Shown piece by piece: positions 9,625 through 20,807 of a stretch of DNA of 64,000 nt. The stretch is from an uncultured Paracoccaceae bacterium. GTDB taxonomy: Bacteria > Pseudomonadota > Alphaproteobacteria > Rhodobacterales > Rhodobacteraceae. The stretch spans positions 62,001 to 126,000 of the forward strand of contig CANKVU010000002.1 in assembly GCA_947487205.1 (NCBI GenBank). The letters run 5' to 3'. Position 1 is the first letter of the stretch, and each line of letters starts with the position of its first letter. The notes under the pieces were generated by a model that was not told the origin of the DNA, did no database searches, and saw only the letters and a list, made by a program, of their open reading frames with translations. The position numbers were made by a program, and so were the translations under genes.

Positions 9625-10653
9625 TTACTGGGCGCTTTCGCCCTCGGAGGCGCCACTTTCGGCGCTGTCGCCTTCCGAAGAGCCGCCGAGCAGACCGGCC
9701 TCCTCGAAGTAGCGCTCGGCGCCCGGGTGCAGCGGCGCCGACAGGCCCTCGCTCGCCATCTGTTCCTTCTCGAGGTTCTCGAAGGCGGGGTGCAGGCCCT
9801 TGAACTGGTCGAAATTCTCGAACACCGCCTTGACCACCTGGTAGACGGTCTCCTCGTCCACCTCCTCGGAGGTGACGAGGGTGGCGCCGACGCCGAAGGT
9901 GGTCGTGTCCTCGTCGTTGCCGCGATACATGCCGCCCGGGATCGTCGCCTCGCGGTAATAGTCGTTTTCCGAGATCAGCGTCTGCGCGGCCTCGTTGTCG
10001 ACATCGACGAGCACCGAATCACAGGCCGTCGTCGCCTCCTGGATGGAGCCGGACGGGTGGCCGACCGAATAGACCATCGCGTCGATGTTGTTGTCGCAGA
10101 GCGCCTGGGACTGTTCGGCCGCCTGCAGCTCGGAGGCGAGCGTGAAGCTGTCCATGGTCCAGCCCATCTGGTCCATCAGCCGTTCCATAAGCACCCGCTG
10201 GCCGGAGCCCGGGTTGCCGACATTGACGCGCTTGCCTTCCAGGTCGGCGAAGGTCTCGATCCCCGCATCGGCGCGGGCGACGACCGTGAACGGCTCGGGG
10301 TGGATCGAGAAGACGGCGCGCAGGCCGTCATAGGCGCCCTGCTCCTCGAACTGCTCGGTGCCGTTCAATTTCTGGTACTGCACGTCGGACTGGGCGACGC
10401 CGAATTCCAGCTGCCCCTGTTCGATCGCGTTGACGTTGTAGACCGACCCGCCGGTGGATTCGACGGAGCAGCGGATGCCGTGATCGGAGCGGCCGCGATT
10501 GACGAGCCGGCAGATCGCCCCGCCGGTGGGATAATAGACACCGGTCACGCCGCCGGTGCCGATGGTGATGAACGTTTCTTCCTGCGCCATGGCGCCCGAT
10601 GCGCCGACCGCTGCGGCAAGAGCCAGGAGCGAGACGGTGATGGGTCTTTTCAT
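9625..10653 (-). CDS. TAXI family TRAP transporter solute-binding protein
   Basis: [55 protein letters not shown]...; TAXI signature. Immediately upstream of the permease on the same strand. Confidence 0.95.
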   Translation of the reverse strand: MKRPITVSLLALAAAVGASGAMAQEETFITIGTGGVTGVYYPTGGAICRLVNRGRSDHGIRCSVESTGGSVYNVNAIEQGQLEFGVAQSDVQYQKLNGTEQFEEQGAYDGLRAVFSIHPEPFTVVARADAGIETFADLEGKRVNVGNPGSGQRVLMERLMDQMGWTMDSFTLASELQAAEQSQALCDNNIDAMVYSVGHPSGSIQEATTACDSVLVDVDNEAAQTLISENDYYREATIPGGMYRGNDEDTTTFGVGATLVTSEEVDEETVYQVVKAVFENFDQFKGLHPAFENLEKEQMASEGLSAPLHPGAERYFEEAGLLGGSSEGDSAESGASEGESAQ

Positions 10654-10924
10654 GGATATGATCTCCCTGTGAGACGTGGGCGGCAACGCCCAACCCGCAC
10701 AGGAGGGCCCGACCCGGCCCCAAAGGTCAAGCGGCCTCTGCCAGATCGATCCCCCGGCGGGGTTGCGGCGCGGGCGCTCGGGGCGTCCGCCGGGTTGCCG
10801 GATCGTCCACCCGCCGCGCCCGACCCTGCGCCCGGCCGCGCGCCCCCGTCGCCCCCGCATGGAGGTGACGCGCGCGTGCCGGTCGGCGCCCCGGGGGGGC
10901 GCAATCTGGGAAAGGACGCGCGAC

Positions 10925-13327
10925 ATGAAGGTGCCCGAAACCGTTCGAAACCTCCTCCGCTCGGCGGCGCCGACGCTGCTGTCGGCCCTGGCGCTGCCGC
11001 CGCCGCTGAACGGCATCGCGGCGACCGTCGCCGCCCGGGCGCTCGGCGGGACGGAGGCGGACGGGGCCGGGCGCCCGGTTTCCGCGGAGGAGGCGATCCG
11101 GCTGATCCGCCAGCGCGCCGGCGACCCCGAGATCCTGGCCCGCCTGCGCGCCGCCGAGACCGACCTGCAACGCTACGAGGCCGAGGCCGGCATCCGCTTC
11201 GAGGAACTGGCCGTAGAGGACCGCAAGCGGGCGAGCGAGCTGCAGACGGGGGGCCGGATCTCGGAGGTGGCCTACCGGCACGGGATGCGGATCGTGTGGA
11301 TCGCCATGGGCTCGATCCTGCTCATCATCCTGGCCGCGCTGTGGGTGGCGACGGCCGGCGTGCCCGAGGCCGACGCGGAATACATGGTCGCGGCCTTCGG
11401 CCTGATCGGCACGGCGGTGGGCTTCATCAACGGGATCGCCGGTTCGGTCGTGACCTTCTATTACGGGTCGAGCCAGGGCTCGAAGGACAAGACCGACGCG
11501 ATGGCGGATTCGATCCGCCGGTTCGGCGACGAGATCGAGCGGTCCTCGCGCCGCGACCGCGCCGCCGCCGATCGCGCCGAGACCGCGCGCGCCCGGGCCG
11601 AGGCCGCCCGTCCGCCCGCGCCGCCCGCCGCTCCGACCGCCCCGGCCGAGGCGGCCGAGGCGGAGGCCCCCGACCTGTCCCCGGCCGAGGCCTATCCCCC
11701 GCGCGAGGCGCCGGCGAGCCTGTCGCTGGTGTCCGAGATGCTGCCCGACCTGTCGCGGCCGCACCGGCATTTCGCCACCTCGGCGGAATGGCGGATGAGC
11801 GCGGCGGGGATCTCCGTCGACGGGGCGCCGGCGGCGCGCACGCCGGGCAAGCCGCGCAGCGTCGAGCGGATCTGGGAGCGCTACGGCGCGGATTGCGGCG
11901 ACGCCGCGGTGCGGTTCGGGGTCCCGGTGGAGTTGATCGTGGCGACCATCGCCACCGAGAGCGGCGGCGACCCGGAGGCGCGGCGCGCCGAGCCGCGCCT
12001 GAAGACCGAGAGCGTCGGGCTGATGCAGACGCTGGTGACGACCGCGCGCGAGGCGCTCGGCCAGCACGGGCTGACGGGGGACGACCTGCTCGATCCCGCG
12101 ACCTCGATCGCGGCGGGCACCGCCTATATCGCCCAGCAGCGCAAGAGCACCCGGTTCGACCCGCCGCTGGTCGCGGCGGCCTACAACGCGGGATCGCTGC
12201 GGCGCGACCCGGCGCCGCAGAACCGCTGGAACCTCGTCTGCTATCCGAGCGGGACGGGCGCGCATATCGACCGCTTCGTGGCCTGGTTCGGGGACGCGAT
12301 GGCGGTCGCGGGCCCGGCGGATTGGAGCGGCGGCGGCCGGGTGCCGAGCTTCGCCGCGGCCTTCGCGGGCGCGGCGCCGGACGAGGCACCGGGCCGGAGC
12401 GCGGCCGCGCCGGAGGAGGGAGCGGCGGCCTCCGCCACGATCCTGGTGGAGCAGATCACCCGGTCGATGTCGCTGACCGAGATCGCCGGCAATCTGGGCC
12501 TGGCGCAGGAGATGCAGGCGCGGCTGAGCGCGTTCGGCTATCTCGACCCGCCGCCCGACGGACGGTTCGGCCCCATCTCCACCTGGGCGTTGCAGGCCTT
12601 CTGCGCCCACCGCGCGATCGAGATCGGCGACGCGGTCACCCCCGACATGGCCCGCGCGCTGGCCGACCCCGCCAACGCCCTGCCGCGGATCGCCCCCTGC
12701 GAGACGCATCCCTGGATCGAGAAGGTGATCGCCGCCATGCGGGAGCGCGGCCACTGGATCTGCGGCGTGCCCGAATGCCGCAACATCGTCTACCTCGAAG
12801 GGGCCAATCCCGACGGGACGGTGAACGCGGACCGCCCCGACGTGTTCAACGACCTGCGGGTGGTGTTCTGGACCGATGCCGCGGGCGCCACCCAGGTCCG
12901 CGCCTGGGAGGCCACGACCGAGCCCGGCAAGCATTTCACCGATACGCCGCTGAACCCCCTGGGCGCGGCCCGCATCCGGTTCGGCCAGTACAAGGCCTGG
13001 CGCGTGGGCACCCACCGGGCGGGGTCCGACGGCGCGCACGAGGCGCTGGTCCAAGTGTCGGACGTGAGCGTGCACCGCGACCTCGACCGCGATCACGCCC
13101 GCGTCGGCGACCGGGTGGTCACGGGGCTCTTCGGGATCAACCAGCACTGGGGCTACGACGCGCCGCGCGACAATATCGGGCGCACCAGCGCGGGGTGCCT
13201 GGTGGGCCGCACGACGGCGGGGCACCGGGAGTTCATGGCCGAGGTGAAGGCCGATCCCCGCTACCGCGCGAATGCCGATTACCGCTTTGTCACCACGATC
13301 CTGCCGGCCCGCGAGGTGCTGGGCTGA
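10925..13327 (+). CDS. Multidomain fusion: holin-like N-terminus, SLT lytic transglycosylase, PG-binding domain, endolysin-like C-terminal domain
   Basis: 800 aa. N-term [26 protein letters not shown]...[25 protein letters not shown] resembles small phage holins. [18 protein letters not shown]...ESVGLMQTL...AAAYNAGSL is [29 protein letters not shown] is PG-binding. C-term contains [38 protein letters not shown]. Confidence 0.8.
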   Translation: MKVPETVRNLLRSAAPTLLSALALPPPLNGIAATVAARALGGTEADGAGRPVSAEEAIRLIRQRAGDPEILARLRAAETDLQRYEAEAGIRFEELAVEDRKRASELQTGGRISEVAYRHGMRIVWIAMGSILLIILAALWVATAGVPEADAEYMVAAFGLIGTAVGFINGIAGSVVTFYYGSSQGSKDKTDAMADSIRRFGDEIERSSRRDRAAADRAETARARAEAARPPAPPAAPTAPAEAAEAEAPDLSPAEAYPPREAPASLSLVSEMLPDLSRPHRHFATSAEWRMSAAGISVDGAPAARTPGKPRSVERIWERYGADCGDAAVRFGVPVELIVATIATESGGDPEARRAEPRLKTESVGLMQTLVTTAREALGQHGLTGDDLLDPATSIAAGTAYIAQQRKSTRFDPPLVAAAYNAGSLRRDPAPQNRWNLVCYPSGTGAHIDRFVAWFGDAMAVAGPADWSGGGRVPSFAAAFAGAAPDEAPGRSAAAPEEGAAASATILVEQITRSMSLTEIAGNLGLAQEMQARLSAFGYLDPPPDGRFGPISTWALQAFCAHRAIEIGDAVTPDMARALADPANALPRIAPCETHPWIEKVIAAMRERGHWICGVPECRNIVYLEGANPDGTVNADRPDVFNDLRVVFWTDAAGATQVRAWEATTEPGKHFTDTPLNPLGAARIRFGQYKAWRVGTHRAGSDGAHEALVQVSDVSVHRDLDRDHARVGDRVVTGLFGINQHWGYDAPRDNIGRTSAGCLVGRTTAGHREFMAEVKADPRYRANADYRFVTTILPAREVLG

Positions 13328-13332
13328 GACGG

Positions 13333-13359
13333 GGGGGCCGCCCGGCCATCGGGCGGCCC
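13333..13359. terminator. Strong GC hairpin between convergent genes
   Basis: GGGGCCGCCCG-GCCAT-CGGGCGGCCCC, perfect 11-bp stem with 5-nt loop. Confidence 0.6.
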
Positions 13360-13367
13360 CGCGCCGG

Positions 13368-14501
<1,134 letters not shown>

Positions 14502-14590
14502 GATGTCCTCCCTATCATTTCTCGCATCTGGCACGATGTTGGCGCTCCCCGCCACCGGGAAAAACCGCCCGGCGGCGGGGCGCCCCCGCG

Positions 14591-15727
14591 TCACTCGCCC
14601 CCGGTCGACCCGGCGCCCGAGATCTGCGCGGGCAGGGCGCCGGCGCGCTGCTTGTCCATCATGAATCCGGCGAAGGTGGATTCGGCCACCTGCTGCCAGA
14701 GGAAATGCTCGGCCTGGAAGGCCATCATGCTGTCGTAGATCGGGCCCCAATCGGGATCGCTCTCGCGCAGTTCGCCATAGAGTTCGAGCGCGGCGTCGTA
14801 GGCGGCGTCGAGGATCTCGTCGGGGAAGGCGCGCAGCTCCGCGCCGCCCTCCACGAGGGTCCGCAGCGCGGCGGGGTTCTTGTAGTCGTATTCGGCCATC
14901 ATGCCGGAATTGGCGGCCCGGCAGGCCGTCTCCAGCAGGCTGCGATAGCTGTCGGGCAGCCCCTCCCATTCGGCGCGGGAGACGAAGACGTTGAGCACGG
15001 TGCTGGGCTCCCACCAGCCGGGATAATAGTAGTACGGCGCCACGTCGGCGAAGCCCAGCCGCTCGTCGTCGTAGGGCCCGATCCATTCCACCGCGTCGAT
15101 GGTCCCGCGTTCGAGCGCGGCATAGATGTCGCCGCCGGCGATCTGCTGGGGCACGACGCCCAGCCGCTCGACGATGCGGCCCGCGAGTCCCGCGATCCGC
15201 ATCTTGAGGCCGTCGAGGTCCGACAGGCCGGTGATCTCGTTGCGGAACCAGCCGCCCATCGTGGTGCCGACATTGCCGGCGGGCAGGTAATGCAGGTCGC
15301 GGGCGTGGAAGAACTCGTTCAGGATCTCCATCCCGCCGCCGTAATAGAGCCAGGCGTTCATGCCGCGATAGTTCAGCCCGAACGGGATCACGGCGCCGAG
15401 CGCCCAGGTCGGTGACTTGCCGACGTAATAATAGGTGCCGGTGTGGCACATCTGCACGGTGCCGTTCTGGACCGCGTCGGCGGCCTGCAGGCCGGGCACG
15501 ATCTCGCCGGCGGCGAAGACCTGGATGTCGAAGGCGCCGTCGGTCGCCTCGCGGACATAGCGGGCCACGTCCGCGGCGCCGCCATAGATCGTTTCGAGGG
15601 ATTGCGGAAAGGACGAGGTGCAGCGCCATTGGACCTGGGGGCGCGACTGCGCCAGCGCCGGGGCGGCGAGCGCGGCGGACCCGGCGGCGCCGAGCGCGGA
15701 GGTGCGGAGGAACTGGCGGCGTTTCAT
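14591..15727 (-). CDS. TRAP transporter substrate-binding protein, DctP family (paralog 2)
   Basis: MKRRQFLRTSALGAAGSAALAAPALAQSRPQVQWRCTSSFPQSLETIYGGAADVARY...; near full-length colinear paralog of the neighbouring gene. Confidence 0.94.
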   Translation of the reverse strand: MKRRQFLRTSALGAAGSAALAAPALAQSRPQVQWRCTSSFPQSLETIYGGAADVARYVREATDGAFDIQVFAAGEIVPGLQAADAVQNGTVQMCHTGTYYYVGKSPTWALGAVIPFGLNYRGMNAWLYYGGGMEILNEFFHARDLHYLPAGNVGTTMGGWFRNEITGLSDLDGLKMRIAGLAGRIVERLGVVPQQIAGGDIYAALERGTIDAVEWIGPYDDERLGFADVAPYYYYPGWWEPSTVLNVFVSRAEWEGLPDSYRSLLETACRAANSGMMAEYDYKNPAALRTLVEGGAELRAFPDEILDAAYDAALELYGELRESDPDWGPIYDSMMAFQAEHFLWQQVAESTFAGFMMDKQRAGALPAQISGAGSTGGE

Positions 15728-15890
15728 GGGCGTCTCCTGCCGTGATGCGTCGGGCGCCATGGTAGGCGCCGTCCCCGCATCGGGGGAAGCCTGCGGAATT
15801 GCCTTTTGCGCCGGTGGCGGCGTATCACGGGGGGGGAACGCCCGGCAGAGGAGCTTCGATGAGTGTCGTGACCCAATTTCCGTGCAATCC

Positions 15891-16451
15891 ATGAGCGCGC
15901 TTCTGGGACTGGCCCGCGCCATCGACCGGGTGAACGGCATCGTCGGGCGCTGGCTTGCCTGGCTAATCCTCGCCGCGGTTCTCGTCAGCGCCGGCAATGC
16001 CGTGATCCGCAAGAGCTTCAACATCTCGTCGAATGCGTGGCTGGAGCTGCAATGGTATCTCTTCGGCGCGGTGTTCATGCTCTGCGCCGCCTGGACGCTG
16101 CGCGAGGACGAGCATGTGCGCGTCGACGTGCTGAGCGGCTGGCTCAGCCCGCGCGGCCGGGTCTGGATCGACCTCGTCTGCCACATCCTGTTCCTGATGC
16201 CCTTCGCAGTGCTGATGATCTGGCTGTCCTGGCCGTTCTTCGTCTCCTCCTACCTGTCGGGCGAGCAATCGAGCAATGCGGGCGGCCTGATCCGCTGGCC
16301 GGCCAAGCTGTGGGTGCTGGTCGGCTTCGTCATGCTCGCGGCGCAGGGCCTGTCCGAGATCGTCAAGCGGGCCGCGATGCTGTCGGGCACCCTGCCGATC
16401 CCCGACGCGGCCGCGCACGAGGACGAGCGCGTCCGGGAGCATGCCGGATGA
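15891..16451 (+). CDS. TRAP transporter small permease, DctQ family
   Basis: MSALLGLARAIDRVNGIVGRWLAWLILAAVLVSAGNAVIRKSFN..SNAWLELQWYLFGAVFMLCAAWTLREDEHVRVDVL. Confidence 0.95.
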   Translation: MSALLGLARAIDRVNGIVGRWLAWLILAAVLVSAGNAVIRKSFNISSNAWLELQWYLFGAVFMLCAAWTLREDEHVRVDVLSGWLSPRGRVWIDLVCHILFLMPFAVLMIWLSWPFFVSSYLSGEQSSNAGGLIRWPAKLWVLVGFVMLAAQGLSEIVKRAAMLSGTLPIPDAAAHEDERVREHAG

Positions 16452-18364
16452 TCGAGCTCATCGCCCACAACCTCGCGCCCATCATGTTCGTCAGCGTGAT
16501 GGGCATGCTGCTCCTGGGCTATCCCGTCGCGCTGACGCTGGCGGCGGGGGGGCTGTTCTATTTCGTCGTCGGCGTCGGCCTGTCGGATTACTCGAACGAG
16601 ATCAACCTGTTCTGGCCCCTCCTTCGGGCGATGCCCGAACGCGTCTTCGGGATCATGTCGAACGACACGCTGCTGGCGATCCCGTTCTTCACCTTCATGG
16701 GGCTGATCCTGGAGCGGTCCGGCATGGCCGAGGACCTGCTCGACACGGTGGGCCAGCTCTTCGGCCCGCTCAGGGGCGGTGTGGCCTTCGCCGTGGTGCT
16801 GGTCGGCGCGCTCCTGGCGGCGACCACGGGCGTGGTGGCGGCGTCGGTGATCGCCATGGGGCTCATCTCGCTGCCGATCATGCAGCGCTACAATTACGAC
16901 CCGTCGGTGGCGATGGGGACCATCGCGGCGGCGGGCACGCTGGCGCAGATCGTGCCGCCGAGCCTGGTGCTGATCGTGATGGCCGACCAGCTGGGCGTGT
17001 CGGTGGGCGACATGTATCTGGGCGCGATCTATCCGGCGCTGATCGTCATCGGGGCGTATTGCCTCTACGTGGTGGGGCTCGCCGTCCTGCGCCCGGGCAC
17101 GGTGCCCGCCCTGCCGCCCGAGGAGCGGCGCCTGGGCGGCGGCGTGTGGTCGCTGGTGGCGATGATCGCGCTGTCGGTCGTGCTGTACCTCGTGGCCGCG
17201 CGCTTCGTCTTCGCCGACCGGATCCCGGCGACGCGGGTGGTCTTCGCCGCCTCCCTGTCGGTGCTGGCCTGCCTGGGCATCGCGCTGGCCAACCGGCATC
17301 TGCGCCTCGGCGTGTTGTCGAAGCTGGCCGAGGAGGTGGTGATCGTCCTGATCCCGCCGCTGGCGCTCATCTTCCTCGTCCTCGGCACGATCTTCCTCGG
17401 CATCGCCACGCCGACCGAGGGCGGCGCCATGGGCGCGGTCGGCGCGCTGATCCTCGCGGTGGCCAAGCGGCGGCTCGACTTCGCGACGCTCCGCTCGGCG
17501 GTCGAGGCGACGGCGAAGCTGTCGGCCTTCGTCCTGTTCATCCTGATCGGGGCGCGGGTGTTCGGGCTGACCTTCTATGGCGTCAACGGCCAGGTCTGGC
17601 TCGAGGAGCTGCTCCTGGCCCTGCCGGGCGGGCAGTTCGGCTTCCTCGTCGTGGTGACGATCGTCATCTTCGTGCTGGGCTGCTTCCTCGACTTCTTCGA
17701 GATCGCCTTCATCCTGGTGCCCCTCCTCGCCCCCGTGGCCGAGACGCTGGGCATCGACCTGATCTGGTTCGGGGTGATCCTGTCGATGAACCTGCAGACC
17801 TCGTTCCTGACGCCGCCCTTCGGGTTCGCGCTGTTCTACCTGCGCTCGGTCGCGCCGCAGCAGGACTGGACCGACGAGGCGACGGGCCGGACGATGCCGC
17901 GCATCCGCACCCAGCAGGTCTATCGCGGCGTGCTGCCCTATATCGCGATGCAGTTCGCCCTGATCATGCTGGTCATCCTGGTGCCGGGACTGGTCACGCA
18001 TTACGACGACGCCCCCGCGCCGTCGCAGGGATCGGGACAGATCTCGGTGCCCGATGGCGGCGGCTCGCAGGGCGGCGGGTTCAATTTCGGCGGCGGCGCG
18101 CCCTCCGGCGGCGGTGAGGGCGACGGCGGCGACGCGGGCGCGCAGGGCGGCGGTTCGGGCGGCTTCAACTTCGGCAGCGGTGGCGGCGATGACGCCCCGG
18201 CGCCCGAGGCGGACGGGTCCGGCCCGGACGCGGCGCCGGCGGGGTCCGACGACGGGGGCGGGTTCAACTTCGGCGGCGCGGCGCCCGGCGGATCGCAGGA
18301 CGACGCCGCCCCGGAGGAGGACGGCGACCCGGGCGGATCGGGGGGGTTCAATTTCGGCCAGTGA
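16448..18364 (+). CDS. TRAP transporter large permease, DctM family, with Gly-rich FNFG-repeat C-terminal tail
   Basis: MIELIAHNLAPIMFVSVMGMLLLGYPVALTLAAGG... typical DctM core; C-terminal ~120 aa low-complexity tail. ATGA overlap with dctQ. Confidence 0.95.
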   Translation: MIELIAHNLAPIMFVSVMGMLLLGYPVALTLAAGGLFYFVVGVGLSDYSNEINLFWPLLRAMPERVFGIMSNDTLLAIPFFTFMGLILERSGMAEDLLDTVGQLFGPLRGGVAFAVVLVGALLAATTGVVAASVIAMGLISLPIMQRYNYDPSVAMGTIAAAGTLAQIVPPSLVLIVMADQLGVSVGDMYLGAIYPALIVIGAYCLYVVGLAVLRPGTVPALPPEERRLGGGVWSLVAMIALSVVLYLVAARFVFADRIPATRVVFAASLSVLACLGIALANRHLRLGVLSKLAEEVVIVLIPPLALIFLVLGTIFLGIATPTEGGAMGAVGALILAVAKRRLDFATLRSAVEATAKLSAFVLFILIGARVFGLTFYGVNGQVWLEELLLALPGGQFGFLVVVTIVIFVLGCFLDFFEIAFILVPLLAPVAETLGIDLIWFGVILSMNLQTSFLTPPFGFALFYLRSVAPQQDWTDEATGRTMPRIRTQQVYRGVLPYIAMQFALIMLVILVPGLVTHYDDAPAPSQGSGQISVPDGGGSQGGGFNFGGGAPSGGGEGDGGDAGAQGGGSGGFNFGSGGGDDAPAPEADGSGPDAAPAGSDDGGGFNFGGAAPGGSQDDAAPEEDGDPGGSGGFNFGQ

Positions 18365-18466
18365 CCGCCGGCCCGCCGCGCGGTGCGGTCCCCCTGCGGG
18401 GCCGGCGCCGCACTGATGCGGGCCGCGCGCCCCCGATCCCTGCGACCACGACAAAGGAACAGCGCG

Positions 18467-19474
18467 ATGCGTGTCCTGATCACCGGCACCGCCGGGTTCA
18501 TCGGCTTTCACCTGGCGCGGCGGCTCCTCGACGAGGGGCATGTCGTCCACGGCTATGACGGGATGACGGATTACTACGACGTGACCCTGAAACGGCGGCG
18601 CCACCAGGCGCTGCTGCAATCGCCCGGCTTCACCGCGACCGAGGGCCTGCTCGAGGATCGGGCGCGGTTCGACCGTGTGGCGGACGCCGCCGCGCCCGAC
18701 GTGATCGTCCACCTCGCCGCCCAGGCGGGCGTGCGCTACAGCCTGGAGCAGCCGCGCGCCTATGTCGACGCCAACGTCGTGGGCACCTTCAACGTGATGG
18801 AGGCGGCGCGGCGGCTCGGGGTGCGCCATTTGCTGATGGCCTCCACCTCGTCGGTCTATGGCGCCAACGCCGAGACCCCCTTCGCCGAGACCGACAAGGC
18901 CGACACCCAGCTGACGATCTATGCCGCGACCAAGAAGGCGACCGAGAGCATGGGCCATGCCTATGCCCATCTCTACGACCTGCCGACGACCATGTTCCGC
19001 TTCTTCACCGTCTACGGGCCCTGGGGGCGGCCGGACATGGCGCTGTTCAAGTTCGTGGACGCGATCCTCGACGGTCGGCCCGTCGACATCTACAACCACG
19101 GCGACATGTCGCGCGATTTCACTTATGTGGACGACCTGGTGCGCGGCATCCGCCTGCTGATCGACGCGGTTCCCGAGCGCCCCCCCGACGGCGTGGTGGA
19201 GGCGGGCGACAGCCTGTCGCCGGTGGCGCCGTGGCGGATCGTCAATATCGGCAATTCGCAGAGCGTGCGGCTGCTCGATTTCGTCGAGGCGATCGAGGAG
19301 GTCCTGGGGCGGCGGGCGATCCGCAACTACATGGACATGCAGCCCGGCGACGTGCACGCGACCTGGGCCGACGCGACGCTGCTGCACCGCCTGACGGGCT
19401 ACCGGCCGCAGACCGGGGTGCACGAGGGGATCGCCGCCTTCGTCGCATGGTTCCGCGACTATTACCGCAAATGA
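18467..19474 (+). CDS. NAD-dependent epimerase (UDP-glucuronate 4-epimerase-like)
   Basis: [46 protein letters not shown]..., YxxxK-type [30 protein letters not shown]. Confidence 0.92.
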   Translation: MRVLITGTAGFIGFHLARRLLDEGHVVHGYDGMTDYYDVTLKRRRHQALLQSPGFTATEGLLEDRARFDRVADAAAPDVIVHLAAQAGVRYSLEQPRAYVDANVVGTFNVMEAARRLGVRHLLMASTSSVYGANAETPFAETDKADTQLTIYAATKKATESMGHAYAHLYDLPTTMFRFFTVYGPWGRPDMALFKFVDAILDGRPVDIYNHGDMSRDFTYVDDLVRGIRLLIDAVPERPPDGVVEAGDSLSPVAPWRIVNIGNSQSVRLLDFVEAIEEVLGRRAIRNYMDMQPGDVHATWADATLLHRLTGYRPQTGVHEGIAAFVAWFRDYYRK

Positions 19475-19532
19475 GACGCCGCCGCGCGCCGGGGCGGGGC
19501 GCGGCGGCGCGACACCAACCAGGGGGCCCGAC

Positions 19533-20756
19533 ATGACCGATCCGGAATTTCTGCACGCGCTCTTCGACGCCGCCGTGGCCGCGGCCGATCCCGCCCGGGC
19601 GCTGCCCCGCGCGCTGCCCGAGCGGCCCCCGGGCCGGGTGGTGGCGCTCGGGGCGGGGAAGGCCTCGGCGCGCATGGCCCAGGCGCTGGAGGCGGCCTGG
19701 GGCCCGGTCGAGGGGCTGGTCGCGGTGCCGCACGGCGCGGCCCTGCCGACCGAGCGAATCGAGCTGGTCGAAACCGCCCATCCCGTCCCCGACGCGGCGA
19801 GCGAACGCGCCGCGCGGCGGATGCTGGAGATCGCGGCGGAACTGGGCGAGGGCGACACGCTGGTGGCGCTCGTCTCGGGCGGGGGCTCGGCGCTGCTCGC
19901 CGCGCCAGCCGAGGGGCTGAGCCTGGCCGACAAGCAGGCGGCGACGAAGGCGCTCCTGCGCTCGGGCGCCCCGATCTCGGAGATGAACGCCGTGCGCCAA
20001 TGCCTGTCGGCGGTCAAGGGCGGGGGGCTGGCCCGCGCCGCCGCGCCGGCGCGCGTCTGGACCTATGTCGTCAGCGACGTGCCGGGCGACGATCCCGCGC
20101 TCGTGGCCTCGGGGCCCACGATCGCGCCGCGGGCGGGCGCCGACCCCGAGGCGATCGTCCGCCGCTGGGGGATCGACCTGCCGGATGCCGCCCGGCGCCG
20201 CCTGTCGGCGCCGCAGGCCGGGGAGGGGCCCGCGGGCGAGGTGCATGTGATCGCCTCGGCCCAGATCGCGCTGGAGGCGGCGGCGGAGGTCTGCCGCGAG
20301 GCCGGGGTGACGCCGCTGATCCTGGGCGACGCGATCGAGGGCGAGGCGCGGGAGGTGGGCCGGGTCATGGCCGGGATCGCCCGCCAGGTGGCCCGCCACG
20401 GCCAGCCCGCCGCCGCGCCGGTCTGCCTGCTGTCGGGGGGCGAGACGACGGTCACCGTGCGGGGGCAGGCGGGCCGCGGGGGGCGGTGCAGCGAGTTCCT
20501 GCTGGCCTTCGCCATCGCCGCCGAGGGGGTGCGGGGCGCCTCGGCCATCGCCTGCGACACCGACGGGCGCGACGGGTCTGAGGAGAATGCCGGCGCGATC
20601 TGGTCGGCGGCCGATCCGTTCGACCGCGCCGAGGCGCTCGCCCGCCTCGACGCCCACGACGCCTGGACGTTCTTCGACGCCACCGGCGGCCTGGTCGAGA
20701 CCGGACCGACGCACACCAATGTCAACGATTTCCGCGCCGTGCTGCTGCGCGGCTGA
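19533..20756 (+). CDS. Glycerate 2-kinase / MOFRL family protein
   Basis: VVALGAGKASARMAQALE, LVALVSGGGSALLAAPAEGLSLADKQAATKALLRSGAPISEMNAVRQCLSAVKGGGLA, CDTDGRDGSEENAGA. Confidence 0.92.
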   Translation: MTDPEFLHALFDAAVAAADPARALPRALPERPPGRVVALGAGKASARMAQALEAAWGPVEGLVAVPHGAALPTERIELVETAHPVPDAASERAARRMLEIAAELGEGDTLVALVSGGGSALLAAPAEGLSLADKQAATKALLRSGAPISEMNAVRQCLSAVKGGGLARAAAPARVWTYVVSDVPGDDPALVASGPTIAPRAGADPEAIVRRWGIDLPDAARRRLSAPQAGEGPAGEVHVIASAQIALEAAAEVCREAGVTPLILGDAIEGEAREVGRVMAGIARQVARHGQPAAAPVCLLSGGETTVTVRGQAGRGGRCSEFLLAFAIAAEGVRGASAIACDTDGRDGSEENAGAIWSAADPFDRAEALARLDAHDAWTFFDATGGLVETGPTHTNVNDFRAVLLRG

Positions 20757-20761
20757 GGCCG

Positions 20762-20793
20762 CCGGGGGCGGGGCGCCGCGCGCCCGCCCCCGG
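20762..20793. terminator. GC hairpin between convergent glycerate kinase and ask
   Basis: CCGGGGGCGGG-gcgccgcgcg-CCCGCCCCCGG, perfect 11-bp stem. Confidence 0.55.
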
Positions 20794-20807
20794 TCGGGGT
20801 GTCGCGC

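Noticed and set aside
6702-9803. Long plus-strand ORF (1033 aa)
   Set aside because: Antisense shadow of the TRAP permease; composition is Arg/Gly/His/Asp-rich with no recognisable domain, typical of GC-rich antisense frames.
10925-13327. Prophage or gene-transfer-agent cluster around the lysis-like gene
   Set aside because: No capsid, terminase, tail, integrase or other phage genes on either side; flanks are TRAP transporter genes.
16250-20017. 1255-aa minus-strand ORF
   Set aside because: Antisense to dctM, the epimerase and glycerate kinase, which all have clear homology-like signatures.
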